A stretch of DNA of 64,000 nt, from the NCBI RefSeq assembly GCF_000735135.1, contig NZ_JPLZ01000006.1:1-64000 (forward strand), written 5' to 3'. Positions within the stretch are counted from its first letter, which is position 1. Every line of letters starts with the position of its first letter. The position numbers and the translations under genes were made by a program. Source of the DNA: Chryseobacterium sp. FH1. GTDB taxonomy: Bacteria > Bacteroidota > Bacteroidia > Flavobacteriales > Weeksellaceae. Below, piece by piece: positions 9,038-18,469 of the stretch. The notes beneath the pieces are model-generated. The model was not told where the DNA came from. It did no database searches and saw nothing but the letters and a program-made list of their open reading frames with translations.

Positions 9038-9086
9038 CTGTTGCTAGATTTTATGTGAAATTTACCAATTATTTTTATTAATTGAT

Positions 9087-10091
9087 ATGTCAGAATTGAA
9101 TCAAGCAGAAGATATCAGACAACTTACCGAAAAAGTTAAAGAACAAAATTACTTTTTCTCCATCTTAAAACAGGAAATCAACCGCGCCATCATCGGGCAG
9201 GAATATATGATAGACCGTTTGCTCATCGGACTTCTTGGCAACGGGCACGTTCTCTTGGAAGGTGTTCCGGGATTGGCAAAAACCTTGGCCATCAAAACCT
9301 TGTCGGAAGCTGTTGATGGACAATTTTCCAGAATCCAGTTTACACCGGATTTGTTGCCTGCGGATGTTGTTGGGACAATGATTTACAGCGTGAAAGACAA
9401 CGATTTCAGTATCAAAAAAGGACCTGTTTTTGCGAATTTTGTTTTGGCAGATGAGATCAACCGTGCGCCGGCGAAAGTTCAGTCCGCACTTCTCGAGGTG
9501 ATGCAGGAAAAACAGGTGACGATTGGCGACGAGACAATGCCTTTACCAAAACCTTTCCTCGTATTAGCCACTCAAAATCCGATTGACCAGGAAGGAACTT
9601 ATCTTTTGCCAGAAGCGCAAACCGACCGTTTTATGCTGAAGTGTAAAATCGATTATCCTGAATTCGAGGATGAGAGAAAGGTGATGCGAATGATTTCGAC
9701 GCAGGATATTCCGCAAATCAGAAAAGTGGTGGATTTGAACCAAATTGTTGAAGCCAAGAAACTCATCAATCAAATTTATCTTGATGAAAAAATAGAAAAA
9801 TATATTCTGGATATGGTTTTCGCAACCCGTTTTCCAGAGCGATACGGCTTGTCCGAAATAAAAAATTACATCAGTTTTGGTGCTTCACCGAGAGCAAGTA
9901 TCAACTTGGCCATTGCTTCCAGAGCGTATGCATTCATCAAAGGAAGAGCATTCGTAATCCCGGAAGATGTGAAAGAGATTGCGAAAGATGTTTTGAGACA
10001 CAGAATTGGATTAAGTTTCGAAGCTGAGGCAGAGGAAGTGACTCAAGATGATATTGTGAATAAAATTCTGGCGAAAATTCAAGCACCGTAA
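9087..10091 (+). CDS. MoxR-family AAA+ ATPase
   Basis: 334 residues, cytoplasmic. Walker A is GVPGLAKT (residues 59-66), Walker B LADEINRAP follows, and TQNPIDQEGTY with a C-terminal AAA lid matches the MoxR/RavA class. These ATPases act as chaperones that help insert metal or assemble complexes with von Willebrand A proteins. It is the first gene of a rightward operon with DUF58, a membrane protein, BatA and BatB, which is the classic Bacteroidetes Bat arrangement linked in other species to aerotolerance and stress survival. Assignment to the family is secure; the client is unknown. Confidence 0.93.
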   Translation: MSELNQAEDIRQLTEKVKEQNYFFSILKQEINRAIIGQEYMIDRLLIGLLGNGHVLLEGVPGLAKTLAIKTLSEAVDGQFSRIQFTPDLLPADVVGTMIYSVKDNDFSIKKGPVFANFVLADEINRAPAKVQSALLEVMQEKQVTIGDETMPLPKPFLVLATQNPIDQEGTYLLPEAQTDRFMLKCKIDYPEFEDERKVMRMISTQDIPQIRKVVDLNQIVEAKKLINQIYLDEKIEKYILDMVFATRFPERYGLSEIKNYISFGASPRASINLAIASRAYAFIKGRAFVIPEDVKEIAKDVLRHRIGLSFEAEAEEVTQDDIVNKILAKIQAP

Positions 10092-10225
10092 ATGAGTTTG
10101 AGGGTTTGAGAAAATATTGAGAATATTCAGGACAAATCTTGTTCTAAAATTTGGTTAATCTGTTGATAGTGGTCAGTCGTCCTATTGTTTTTGAAAAAAC
10201 TAAGAGGTCTGAAAACTATCAACCG

Positions 10226-11110
10226 ATGACCGCCAAAAAACAATCTAAATTGCAGATAAAAGACATTGTCAAAAAAGTAAAGCAGATAGAAATCCGAACT
10301 CGCAAGAAGACGGAGGCATCGCTTATGGGACAATATCACAGTGCATTCAAAGGTCAAGGAATGACTTTTTCAGAAGTTCGTCAATACCAGTTTGGTGATG
10401 ACACCCGAAGAATGGACTGGAACAAAACTGCACGTTTTCGCGAGCCATTTGTGAAAGTAATGGAAGAGGAACGCGAGCTCACAATGATGCTTGTCGTGGA
10501 CATTTCCGCCTCAATGGATTATGGAACGAGAACTCAGTTGAAACGAGAATATGTTGCAGAAATCTGCGCTTCTCTTGGATTTTCGGCCGCTGGAAACAAT
10601 GACAAAATCGGATTGATTCTCTACGCAGACAAAGTTCTGAAAGTAGTTCCGCCACAGAAAGGTAGAAAACACGTTTTGTCTATCATCAGCAACATTTTGT
10701 CGGCTGATTATGTTCCTACAAAATCCAATCTGGATGTGGCTTTCAATTATATGATGAGCGTTTTCAAAAGGAAATCTTTGGTGTTTCTGTTTTCGGATTT
10801 CGAAGATGAATTTGACCAAAAAATCCTGAATGTGACCGCCAGAAAACATCAGGTTTTGGGACTTCGTGTTTTTGACGAAAAAGATATGGAGATTCCAGAC
10901 ATCGGTTATGCGCTTTTTCGTGATGCGGAAACTGGTCAGCAAGTTTGGGCAAACACTTCCAGCGCTAGATGGCGATACGATTTCGCAGAACAGCAAAAAC
11001 GAAAAATGCGCCAGACAAAAGAAGAATTCGAGAATTCATCGGCCCATTTTTTAGATATTAAAACCTCAGATGATTACAGCAAGTTTTTGTATCAATATTT
11101 TAAAAAGTAA
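10226..11110 (+). CDS. DUF58 domain protein of the Bat operon
   Basis: The 294-residue product begins at the ATG at 10226 (MTAKKQSKLQI); 25 further codons upstream are open but do not look like family sequence. The DUF58 signature FGDDTRRMDWNKTAR lies near residues 72-87, and a von Willebrand A-like metal site DISASM follows at about 106-111. DUF58 proteins are the regular partner of MoxR ATPases. The protein lacks membrane helices, so it is likely cytoplasmic. It is 134 bases after the MoxR gene and 40 bases before the next gene. Confidence 0.88.
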   Translation: MTAKKQSKLQIKDIVKKVKQIEIRTRKKTEASLMGQYHSAFKGQGMTFSEVRQYQFGDDTRRMDWNKTARFREPFVKVMEEERELTMMLVVDISASMDYGTRTQLKREYVAEICASLGFSAAGNNDKIGLILYADKVLKVVPPQKGRKHVLSIISNILSADYVPTKSNLDVAFNYMMSVFKRKSLVFLFSDFEDEFDQKILNVTARKHQVLGLRVFDEKDMEIPDIGYALFRDAETGQQVWANTSSARWRYDFAEQQKRKMRQTKEEFENSSAHFLDIKTSDDYSKFLYQYFKK

Positions 11111-11150
11111 AAAACAAGAACCAAGAGTCAAGATTAAAGACAGTCAAATA

Positions 11151-12095
11151 ATGCCTTACAGAATTTTCAAAATATTTTTTTCGCTTTTCATATTTATTTC
11201 TTCGTTTAGTTTCGGGCAAACCTTATCATCCAATCTTGATAAGACGACTTTGGCGTTGGGAGAGGTGGCGATTTTCAAGATTCAAATTCTGGATCTTAAT
11301 GGAAAACAAGTACAGGCCGCGCCAAGAAACGAAATGCTTCCTTTTCATTTTGAAATGGTGAATGACAGTATTGCAGTTCAGAAAGATGTTTATTTAAGAT
11401 CAATAAAATTCGCCGTTTTTCAGGAGGGAAAATTTACCATTCCGGAAATAGAGATCAGAGTTGGAGACCAAATCTTGAAAACTATCCCTTACGAAGTCGA
11501 AGTCATCAATACTGCGAAAAAAGATGACCAGATCAATGACATTATGAAGAATAAGGAAGTGGATCTGAATGTCAAAGATTATTGGGATCTCTACAAGTTC
11601 TATGTTCTTCTGGCTTTATTAATTATAGCGATCATTGTTTTGATCTACGGAATCATCAAATGGGGAAGAAAACGTAAGGACAGTCCAGCGGTAACGACCA
11701 ATCAAACCTTGAAGGATTTGGATAAATTAAAAAAGAAAAACTACATCGAAGACCAGAATTTCCGTGCTTTCTACGTTGAATTAATTGAAATTTCCAGAGC
11801 CTTCATCACCAAACAATATCAAATTCCAGCAGACGTTTTGCTCACTGACGATTTGATTGTTTATATGAAACAAACCAACGCCATTTCTCCAGAGAATGAA
11901 AAAGTGGTAGAAGATATATTCCTGCGTGGCGATCTCGTGAAGTTTGCGAAAACAATCCCAAATCAGGAAATTATGAATCAGGATTTTGCGGAGATCAGAG
12001 CGTTTGTAAAGCGTTCCACAAAAGACATTGAAGCCGAAAATCTAAGAAATGTGAATAATGGAGATCAGGAAAACTATAGAGTCAAAAATCCGTAA
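11151..12095 (+). CDS. Bat-operon membrane protein (BatD-like N-terminus)
   Basis: From ATG 11151 the product has 314 residues: a signal peptide (to about FGQ at 23), a periplasmic beta-rich domain (about 25-145, with the pattern ALGEVAIFKIQI expected for an Ig-like or BatD-like fold), a single membrane helix (about 150-172) and a cytoplasmic helical domain. The upstream extension overlapping DUF58 lacks coding character, which decides the start. It occupies the slot between DUF58 and BatA seen in Flavobacteriia. It could be the local equivalent of DUF4381/BatD proteins. The exact role is unknown. Confidence 0.75.
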   Translation: MPYRIFKIFFSLFIFISSFSFGQTLSSNLDKTTLALGEVAIFKIQILDLNGKQVQAAPRNEMLPFHFEMVNDSIAVQKDVYLRSIKFAVFQEGKFTIPEIEIRVGDQILKTIPYEVEVINTAKKDDQINDIMKNKEVDLNVKDYWDLYKFYVLLALLIIAIIVLIYGIIKWGRKRKDSPAVTTNQTLKDLDKLKKKNYIEDQNFRAFYVELIEISRAFITKQYQIPADVLLTDDLIVYMKQTNAISPENEKVVEDIFLRGDLVKFAKTIPNQEIMNQDFAEIRAFVKRSTKDIEAENLRNVNNGDQENYRVKNP

Positions 12096-12146
12096 CCATT
12101 TAATCAAAATCATTTATCAACCATCATTTATCAATTATAATCACCC

Positions 12147-13136
12147 GTGAATTTCGAATTTTACAGTCCTTGGTTTTTATTACTTTTTCTTTTGTTCATT
12201 CCATTGTTGATATTGGATGCGGGCAAGAAGAAGAGTCGTGGGATTGCGGTGCCTTCGGTTCAGAATATGCGACCGAGCGGAAATATTTCTTTGGTGATGT
12301 GGTTTTTGAAGATCTCAAAATATTTCATTCTGTCAGCTTTGATCATCGCTTTGGCAAGACCAAGAACTTACACGGTTTCCCAAGACAGAGACGAGTCAAA
12401 GGGAATTGACATCATCCTTTCTGTGGATGTTTCACTGAGTATGTTGGCAAAAGATCTGGATCCCGATCGATTGGAAGCTTTGAAAAAGATTGCCGTCGAT
12501 TTCGTCAATAAAAGAGAAAATGACAGACTTGGTTTGGTAGCCTATTCTGGAGAAGCTTACACCAAGGTGCCACTTACGACGGATCATCAGGTTGTTGTGG
12601 ATGAGATCAATTTGTTAAATCCATTGGAATTGCAACAGGGAACTGCCATTGGAGAAGGCTTGTCCGTCGCTGTGAATCACCTCAAAAAAAGCAAGGCGAA
12701 AAGCAAGATCATCATTTTGATGACAGATGGCGTGAATACAATTGTCAATGCAATGCCTCCACAAATTGCTGCTGAGTTGGCGAAAAATAACGATATAAAA
12801 GTGTACACCGTCGGAATTGGAAGCAATGGTTTTGCGCCATTTCCAACTGGAACCAATATTTTTGGAGACATTGTTTTCACGGAGCAAAAAACGGAAATCG
12901 ATGAAAATACTTTGATGGATATTGCCCAACTGACAGGCGGGAAATATTTCCGGGCAACGGACAATTCCAGTCTCCAAACGGTTTACGACGAGATCAATCA
13001 ATTGGAAAAATCGGATGTGAAAACGTCGAAATTATACAATTACGAAGAATATTTCAGGATTTTTCTCTGGATTGCCTTGGGATTTTTGGTGTTGGATGCG
13101 ATGTTGCGTTGGGTCATTTTTAAAATTTTGAATTAA
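12147..13136 (+). CDS. batA: BatA, von Willebrand factor A membrane protein
   Basis: 329 residues with two N-terminal membrane helices (about 7-25 and 55-72), a VWA domain with an intact metal-ion-dependent adhesion site DVSLS near residue 93, and a C-terminal helix near 302-320. The start is GTG 12147: a TAA lies three codons upstream in frame and no ATG is available, so this is a supported GTG start. It is followed 4 bases later by batB. BatA is predicted to work with MoxR and DUF58 at the inner membrane. Confidence 0.9.
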   Translation: MNFEFYSPWFLLLFLLFIPLLILDAGKKKSRGIAVPSVQNMRPSGNISLVMWFLKISKYFILSALIIALARPRTYTVSQDRDESKGIDIILSVDVSLSMLAKDLDPDRLEALKKIAVDFVNKRENDRLGLVAYSGEAYTKVPLTTDHQVVVDEINLLNPLELQQGTAIGEGLSVAVNHLKKSKAKSKIIILMTDGVNTIVNAMPPQIAAELAKNNDIKVYTVGIGSNGFAPFPTGTNIFGDIVFTEQKTEIDENTLMDIAQLTGGKYFRATDNSSLQTVYDEINQLEKSDVKTSKLYNYEEYFRIFLWIALGFLVLDAMLRWVIFKILN

Positions 13137-13140
13137 GCTG

Positions 13141-14148
13141 ATGAATTGGTCTTTAGGAAATTACTGGTATCTTTTACTTCTTCTTTTGTTGCCTATCATC
13201 GGTTACTTTATCATTCACTATGTCCGGTGGAAAGGGAAGAGAAGGAATGTTTTTGCGGAAGACAGGTTTCAAGATGTTTTATTTGAAAAGACCTCTGGAT
13301 TTGCCAAGATTTTTCCGATTCTTTATCTCTTGGGATTTCTGTTTTTAATTTTTTCAATCATCGATCTCTTGGGTGGGAAAGAGGAAATTAGCGTGACTCA
13401 AAATCTCAGCAACACGATTTTTGTTTTGGACGTTTCCAACTCGATGAATGCACAAGACATCCAACCAAGCCGATTGGACGAAGCTAAAAATATCATCATC
13501 AATTCACTGCAAAAAATGAGCAACGATAGGGTAGGGATTGTGGTTTTTGCAGGCGATGCCTATTCTGTGATGCCTTTGTCCAGCGATTATTCAGCAGCGG
13601 AAACTTACCTTGCCGGAATCGAAACCAGCGTGATTCAAAATCAAGGAACGGATTTTCTGAAGGCGATGGAAATTGCTTCTCAGAAATTTAAAAATATCAG
13701 CAAAGGTTCAAAAAACGTAGTCCTCATCAGCGATGGCGAAGACAATGAAGGTCACGAGGGAGAAGCCATTGATTTGGCAAAGAAACAAGGCATCAGAATT
13801 ACGACCATTGGCGTTGGAACCGAAGATGGCGCACCAATTCCAGAATATTATTACGGACAATTGATGGGCTACAAATCTGATCTGTACGGCGAAACAGTCG
13901 TTTCCAAACTTCAAACCAAAGCGCTCAACAACATCGCATCTTCCACGGGTGGAACTTATATCAATGGGAACAATCTCGAGGAAGCCATCAGCAGTCTAAA
14001 CTCTGAGTTGCAAAAATCTACTGGAAGCAGTACAACGACCATCAGCTCTCAGTCTGCTGTTCATTATTACCAATATTTCTTGGCGGTTTCGGTTTTCTTT
14101 TTCTTGATGATCTATCTTTTCAATCCGAAGAAGGATTTTAATTTATAG
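13141..14148 (+). CDS. batB: BatB, von Willebrand factor A membrane protein
   Basis: 335 residues, paralogous to BatA: two N-terminal helices (about 10-25 and 57-77), a VWA domain with the metal site DVSNS near residue 98 and a C-terminal helix near 305-325. It is the last gene of the rightward operon here. The TPR protein BatC and the BatD/BatE proteins that follow in other Bacteroidetes are not present; the next gene is on the opposite strand. Confidence 0.9.
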   Translation: MNWSLGNYWYLLLLLLLPIIGYFIIHYVRWKGKRRNVFAEDRFQDVLFEKTSGFAKIFPILYLLGFLFLIFSIIDLLGGKEEISVTQNLSNTIFVLDVSNSMNAQDIQPSRLDEAKNIIINSLQKMSNDRVGIVVFAGDAYSVMPLSSDYSAAETYLAGIETSVIQNQGTDFLKAMEIASQKFKNISKGSKNVVLISDGEDNEGHEGEAIDLAKKQGIRITTIGVGTEDGAPIPEYYYGQLMGYKSDLYGETVVSKLQTKALNNIASSTGGTYINGNNLEEAISSLNSELQKSTGSSTTTISSQSAVHYYQYFLAVSVFFFLMIYLFNPKKDFNL

Positions 14149-14249
14149 AATTATTTGTTCAAATTTAAACAAAGTCCCAAAGTCCCAAAGGGACGATTGA
14201 TATTTCAGCGTAGGAATTTATTCCTACGCAAATGTTATGATGGTCATTT

Positions 14250-16736
14250 CTAAATCACATACTTCTTCAAACCTTCCATAATGCCCTGCCAAACCATATT
14301 GAAGAAGCTCTTTTCAGGGTCGCGTTTTTTCTCGATTTTCACGTGTTCTGGTTCTCCAGTCGATTCGTTTTTCACAAACCAATTGGCGACAGTTGATAAG
14401 ATTTTGCGCTCTTTTCCATTGTTTTTATTAATGAAATTCACGTACATATCTTTGTATTTGAAATAGAATTTACCAGCAATTCCTGCATTGGAACCATAAT
14501 AATCAAACTTCACATAATCGATTTTCCCATCCAAAGTCACATTCAAATAAGGTCTGACGAACAAATTGACATTATCAGCCGAAAGTTTTTGGATATTTCC
14601 CGCAATCGTATATTTATCATCCATATCTTTCACATCAAATTTCCAAGTCGCGGTTGTAGGCGCAGTTCCATAGAATTTGAAATTGGCATCAACGGAAACC
14701 AAAGTTGGTAGACCTTTGATTTTCGTGTTGTTGACATTATTAATTGTTGCATTGAAATCATCAAAAGTCAATTTTCCAGGTTTGTTGGCATTCACCGCAT
14801 TTTCCTCATAGATCAACCCAGAATTTTTCAATTGAATTTGATTGACGAACAGCGGAAACTTCACATCACGCAACTTCTTCCCAAACAAATATCGCACGCC
14901 GTGATCTTCTGGTGGCGCAAGGTCGTGGTAGATGTTGCAATCCAGATTGTCGATGATGATTTTATCGAGATGAATGACAGTATTCTTCCCAATTTTCGAA
15001 TCTTTGTCTGTGATCGAAATGTGTTTCGTTCGGATTGTATACAAATCTTCCTGTTTCGCAATCACTTTGCTGAAAGCATCTCTGGAGTATTTTGGTAGAA
15101 ATTCAAGATTCTGCAAATCGGTTTGTTTGCCTGAGTTTTTCAACGAAGCCAATTTCAATCTGTAATGCTTTCCAGCGTCCAGATTGATGATTTTTGCAGA
15201 GATCAATCTATTTTTTATCGTGAAAGGAAAATCTTCCTTTGCAATATTTTTGTCCGATTTTATTTCATTAAGATTAATGTCAAATTTCCCTACAGACAAC
15301 TTTTCTTTACCTTCCGAAATTTGTTTGAAAGTTCCATTGGTGATATTCAATTTTCCAATCAACGCTTTGAAGTCAGGTGTTGATGAGGTTTTGTTTTTAG
15401 TATTAGATTTATGTTTTGCGGAGTAGATTTTAATCTTTGGATTCATCACATCGATTCCAGCAAAATTCAAATTCAATTGTTGACCGATATATTTTGATTG
15501 GTTTTTTGTGATTAATATTTTATCCGTTTTAATGTCAAGGATATCTTTGTGACTGCTCCTTCCAAGCGGAATCATCTCAAAATTATCAATCGTGATGTCT
15601 TGATTTTCCGACTTTATTTTTCCAATTTTCAAAGCTTGAAGTTCATCCGTTTTCAGATAAATATTTTCCGCTTCAATATTATGATTGGTAAATCTGAACG
15701 GAATTTTTTCTTTCACCGTATTTTTATCAAAAACAATATCATTAAGTTTAAAATTAAAGTTGTCGATTGAAGCCGTTTTCTGAAGATTAGATTGCAAAAC
15801 CAATATTTTTCCTTGATTGAAATTGATATTCTTCAACCCGATTTTCAGGTTCATTTCCTTCTCTTTTTCCGATTTCTTTTCCACCGTTTTTTTACCTGTC
15901 GAAGTCACTTTCAAATCTGGTTTTATGAAATCGACCTGATCCACAATCAAAGAATCTTGGCTGATGACAAAGTTTTTTGCCATCAATTCATCCGCAGAAA
16001 AATCGAAAATATTTTTGGCATTATAATTTTTCGCATTTTGAATCGGATTGAGATGGAAACCAAGAATGTTCAAAGTTTTATTCTTTGCAGATATTTTTTT
16101 TGCATTGATTTCATAAAATTCATTCGCCGTCACGACAACATTTTGCGCATCAATTTTGAACTCCTCAAATGCAAAAGGAATTTTCGACTCATCTTCACTC
16201 TGCTTGATATTTGTGAGTTTGATGTTCACGTTTTGCCCATTGAACAAGGTCTTTTTCAACTCATTCTGGATTTTTACATTGCCGTTGGAAACAATGATGT
16301 TTTCCAGAGCAATATCAATTTTTTTCTTTTCCTTCTTTTTCTTTTCCTTTTTCGGAGCGAAAATTACTGTGATGTTTGGGTCGGTCAAAACCACATCTTT
16401 TGCCTTGTAACTTTTGCTGAAAACCGCTTTCCAAATGCTGAAATCCTCGATCTTCAGTTCTTTCACGGTTCCATTGATTTGAGTCACCGTAGAATCTTTT
16501 TTGTTTTTATTATTAATGACCAAATTCTCTGCATTCAAATTACCAGAAAACAGACTCAGATTGAATTGGTCAAGAGTCAAATGGTAAGGCGTTTTATCGT
16601 TGATGATGTCGGGAAGTTTGCGCTTCAAATAAGCATCTAGTGCAAAAGGAAAAATTATTGCCAAGACCAGAATAGAAATTCCAGTGATGGTCAATATTTT
16701 TTTTAGTTTAGATGGCTTAGTAGTTTTTTCATTCAT
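14250..16736 (-). CDS. AsmA-like inner-membrane protein with large periplasmic region
   Basis: 828 residues. There is a short cytoplasmic Lys-rich start, one membrane helix (about 13-33) and then almost 800 residues of repeated beta-strand pattern, as in AsmA/DUF748 proteins that form long beta-groove bridges for phospholipid movement between membranes. A Lys/Glu-rich segment with runs of KKEKKK lies near 127-142. The C-terminus is short and helical. It is monocistronic and converges with the Bat operon. The AsmA-like label rests on topology and strand pattern, not on a recognised motif; lipid transport is inference. Confidence 0.65.
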   Translation of the reverse strand: MNEKTTKPSKLKKILTITGISILVLAIIFPFALDAYLKRKLPDIINDKTPYHLTLDQFNLSLFSGNLNAENLVINNKNKKDSTVTQINGTVKELKIEDFSIWKAVFSKSYKAKDVVLTDPNITVIFAPKKEKKKKEKKKIDIALENIIVSNGNVKIQNELKKTLFNGQNVNIKLTNIKQSEDESKIPFAFEEFKIDAQNVVVTANEFYEINAKKISAKNKTLNILGFHLNPIQNAKNYNAKNIFDFSADELMAKNFVISQDSLIVDQVDFIKPDLKVTSTGKKTVEKKSEKEKEMNLKIGLKNINFNQGKILVLQSNLQKTASIDNFNFKLNDIVFDKNTVKEKIPFRFTNHNIEAENIYLKTDELQALKIGKIKSENQDITIDNFEMIPLGRSSHKDILDIKTDKILITKNQSKYIGQQLNLNFAGIDVMNPKIKIYSAKHKSNTKNKTSSTPDFKALIGKLNITNGTFKQISEGKEKLSVGKFDINLNEIKSDKNIAKEDFPFTIKNRLISAKIINLDAGKHYRLKLASLKNSGKQTDLQNLEFLPKYSRDAFSKVIAKQEDLYTIRTKHISITDKDSKIGKNTVIHLDKIIIDNLDCNIYHDLAPPEDHGVRYLFGKKLRDVKFPLFVNQIQLKNSGLIYEENAVNANKPGKLTFDDFNATINNVNNTKIKGLPTLVSVDANFKFYGTAPTTATWKFDVKDMDDKYTIAGNIQKLSADNVNLFVRPYLNVTLDGKIDYVKFDYYGSNAGIAGKFYFKYKDMYVNFINKNNGKERKILSTVANWFVKNESTGEPEHVKIEKKRDPEKSFFNMVWQGIMEGLKKYVI

Positions 16737-16822
16737 TCTGTCGCGGTTTCAGATTTCGGTATAATCAATACTTATTCCAAAATTATAAATCATTATCATT
16801 AAAGACTGCATAAAATTTATAT

Positions 16823-16959
16823 AACCACAAAGTCACAAAAGATAAATGAAAAAAAGAGAAATGTTTCAAAGAGCAAAAAAGCTAATTTTTAGAATAGCCT
16901 CCTTTTTTGAACTTTTGATACACTTAAGAAAGAGTATAACTTTTGTGACTTTTGTGGTT
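16823..16959. repeat. MITE-like element with terminal inverted repeats, copy 2
   Basis: It begins AACCACAAAGTCACAAAAG and ends AACTTTTGTGACTTTTGTGGTT; it is the partner of 7815-7949 (137 versus 135 bases). It lies between the AsmA-like gene and the HsdR_N gene. A short open frame reading through it is not credible as a gene. Confidence 0.7.
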
Positions 16960-16986
16960 CGTAATAGTTTTACTCAAGCTCGCAAC

Positions 16987-17421
16987 TTATTCAAAATCTT
17001 TGCGAAACTGATAACCATTCTCCGTATGTTCTGCAAAAATATGATGGAGTCCGTTGCTGATGATGATTTGTTGTGCGCCAATCAAGCTGTTGTAGCGCGC
17101 AATCTGCTCAAAATGAATTTGTTTCAAAGCAATGTTCGGTGCTTTGCATTCTATGAGGATTTTCGGTTTCGTTTTTTCTGTTACTAGAAGGTCGATTCGC
17201 TTGGTTGTGCCGTTTAGTTCTAGTTTTTTTTCTAGGATCAATGACGATAGATTTTTCTTTTTCACAAACCTGAAATAGTGCAACCAATGCTGTCGCACCC
17301 ACTCCTCGGGCGTGAGCAAGAACCAGTTTTTCCGCACCAGATCATAGATAAAAAATGTATCTTTGTCTTGTTTGATCTGCAGATCAAAGTCATTTTCAAA
17401 GTTAAGTTTCGGAACCTGCAT
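16987..17421 (-). CDS. HsdR N-terminal-type PD-(D/E)XK nuclease-domain protein
   Basis: 144 residues matching the stand-alone HSDR_N domain proteins common in Bacteroidetes. The nuclease-fold core is visible: RIDLLV (Asp near 76) followed by KILIECKAP (Glu and Lys near 91-93), that is D...ExK. It has no helicase or methylase partner here, so it is not a restriction system. It is divergent from holA with only 8 bases between the start codons, a pairing typical of this family, which suggests a role near DNA replication or repair; that is inference. Confidence 0.85.
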   Translation of the reverse strand: MQVPKLNFENDFDLQIKQDKDTFFIYDLVRKNWFLLTPEEWVRQHWLHYFRFVKKKNLSSLILEKKLELNGTTKRIDLLVTEKTKPKILIECKAPNIALKQIHFEQIARYNSLIGAQQIIISNGLHHIFAEHTENGYQFRKDFE

Positions 17422-17429
17422 ACGTTAAG

Positions 17430-18467
17430 ATGAAAGAAATAGATATTATCCTCAAAAATATTAAAAATAAAGAACTATTACCGGTTTATTTTCTTCACGG
17501 CGACGAGTCTTTTTATATCGATCTCGCTGTCAAGCATTTTGAGCAGGATGTTTTGGAGGAAGATGAGAAGGCTTTTAACCAAACGGTTGCTTACGGAAGA
17601 GATACCAATTATCTGGAAATTCTGTCATTGGCAAGACAATATCCAATGATGGGCGACAAACAGCTCATCATTGTAAAGGAAGCGCAGGACATGAAACTGA
17701 ATGACGACGAATCCAAAGCTCTTGAAACTTATCTGGAAAATCCCGTTCCGTCCACCATTTTGATTTTTGCACACAAGCTGAAAAAGTTAGATGCGAGGAA
17801 GAAAGTCACAAAAATATTAGCCAAATCCGGAATGCTTTTCACAAGCGAGAAGATGAAAGATTATCAACTTCCAACGTGGATCCAAGGCGAAATGTCTGTG
17901 ATGGGAATCAAATCTGCGCCGAACATCAGCCACCTTTTAGCAGAATATCTTGGTAATGACCTTTCCAGAATTGCGAATGAACTCAACAAACTGAAAATCG
18001 TTTTGAAAGACGGCGCCGTTCTGGATGGAAAGATCATTGAGGAACATATTGGGATCAGCAAGGATTTCAACATCTTCGAACTTCAAAAGGCGTTGGCTAC
18101 GAAAGATCAGGCGAAGGCTTTCAGCATTGCTTATTATATGGGCAAGAACAAAAAATCGAATCCTGTTCAAATGGCTTTCGGCGCGTTGTACAATTTCTTT
18201 TCGAACATCGTCATTTATCATACTTTGACGGGACAATCTCCGCAGAACATTGCTTCTCAAATGGGCGTGAATCCTTATGCTATCAAAGATTATTCGGAAG
18301 CGGCGCGGTTCTATCCATTGAAGCACGCGACAAGAGTCATTTCCATACTTCGAGAAATGGATCTGAAATCCAAAGGTGTTGGGGTGAGACAAATGGAAGA
18401 TGACGAGATCTATAAAGAGCTGGTTTACAAAATTATAAAAGTGGATGAGTTGAAGGTGAAGGTTTAA
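17430..18467 (+). CDS. holA: DNA polymerase III subunit delta
   Basis: Clamp-loader subunit that opens the beta sliding clamp. The 345 residues fit the family. The N-terminal domain has the typical PVYFLHGDESFYID start and GDKQLIIVKEAQDM, followed by the lid and the C-terminal collar domain with the family pattern in which interaction helices end in IYKELVYKIIKVD. The ATG at 17430 is 8 bases from the divergent nuclease gene. A small membrane protein gene follows 2 bases after the stop. Confidence 0.93.
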   Translation: MKEIDIILKNIKNKELLPVYFLHGDESFYIDLAVKHFEQDVLEEDEKAFNQTVAYGRDTNYLEILSLARQYPMMGDKQLIIVKEAQDMKLNDDESKALETYLENPVPSTILIFAHKLKKLDARKKVTKILAKSGMLFTSEKMKDYQLPTWIQGEMSVMGIKSAPNISHLLAEYLGNDLSRIANELNKLKIVLKDGAVLDGKIIEEHIGISKDFNIFELQKALATKDQAKAFSIAYYMGKNKKSNPVQMAFGALYNFFSNIVIYHTLTGQSPQNIASQMGVNPYAIKDYSEAARFYPLKHATRVISILREMDLKSKGVGVRQMEDDEIYKELVYKIIKVDELKVKV

Positions 18468-18469
18468 AA

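Noticed and set aside
15792-16640. 282-codon open frame on the plus strand
   Set aside because: It lies antisense within the AsmA-like gene; its Phe/Ile-rich translation is the usual mirror of Lys/Asn-rich coding sequence.
16846-17187. 113-codon open frame on the plus strand
   Set aside because: It runs through the MITE-like repeat and antisense to the HsdR_N gene, with no family resemblance.
16987-17421. Type I restriction enzyme subunit
   Set aside because: Only the N-terminal nuclease-type domain is present and there is no HsdM, HsdS or helicase nearby; it is a stand-alone housekeeping-type protein.
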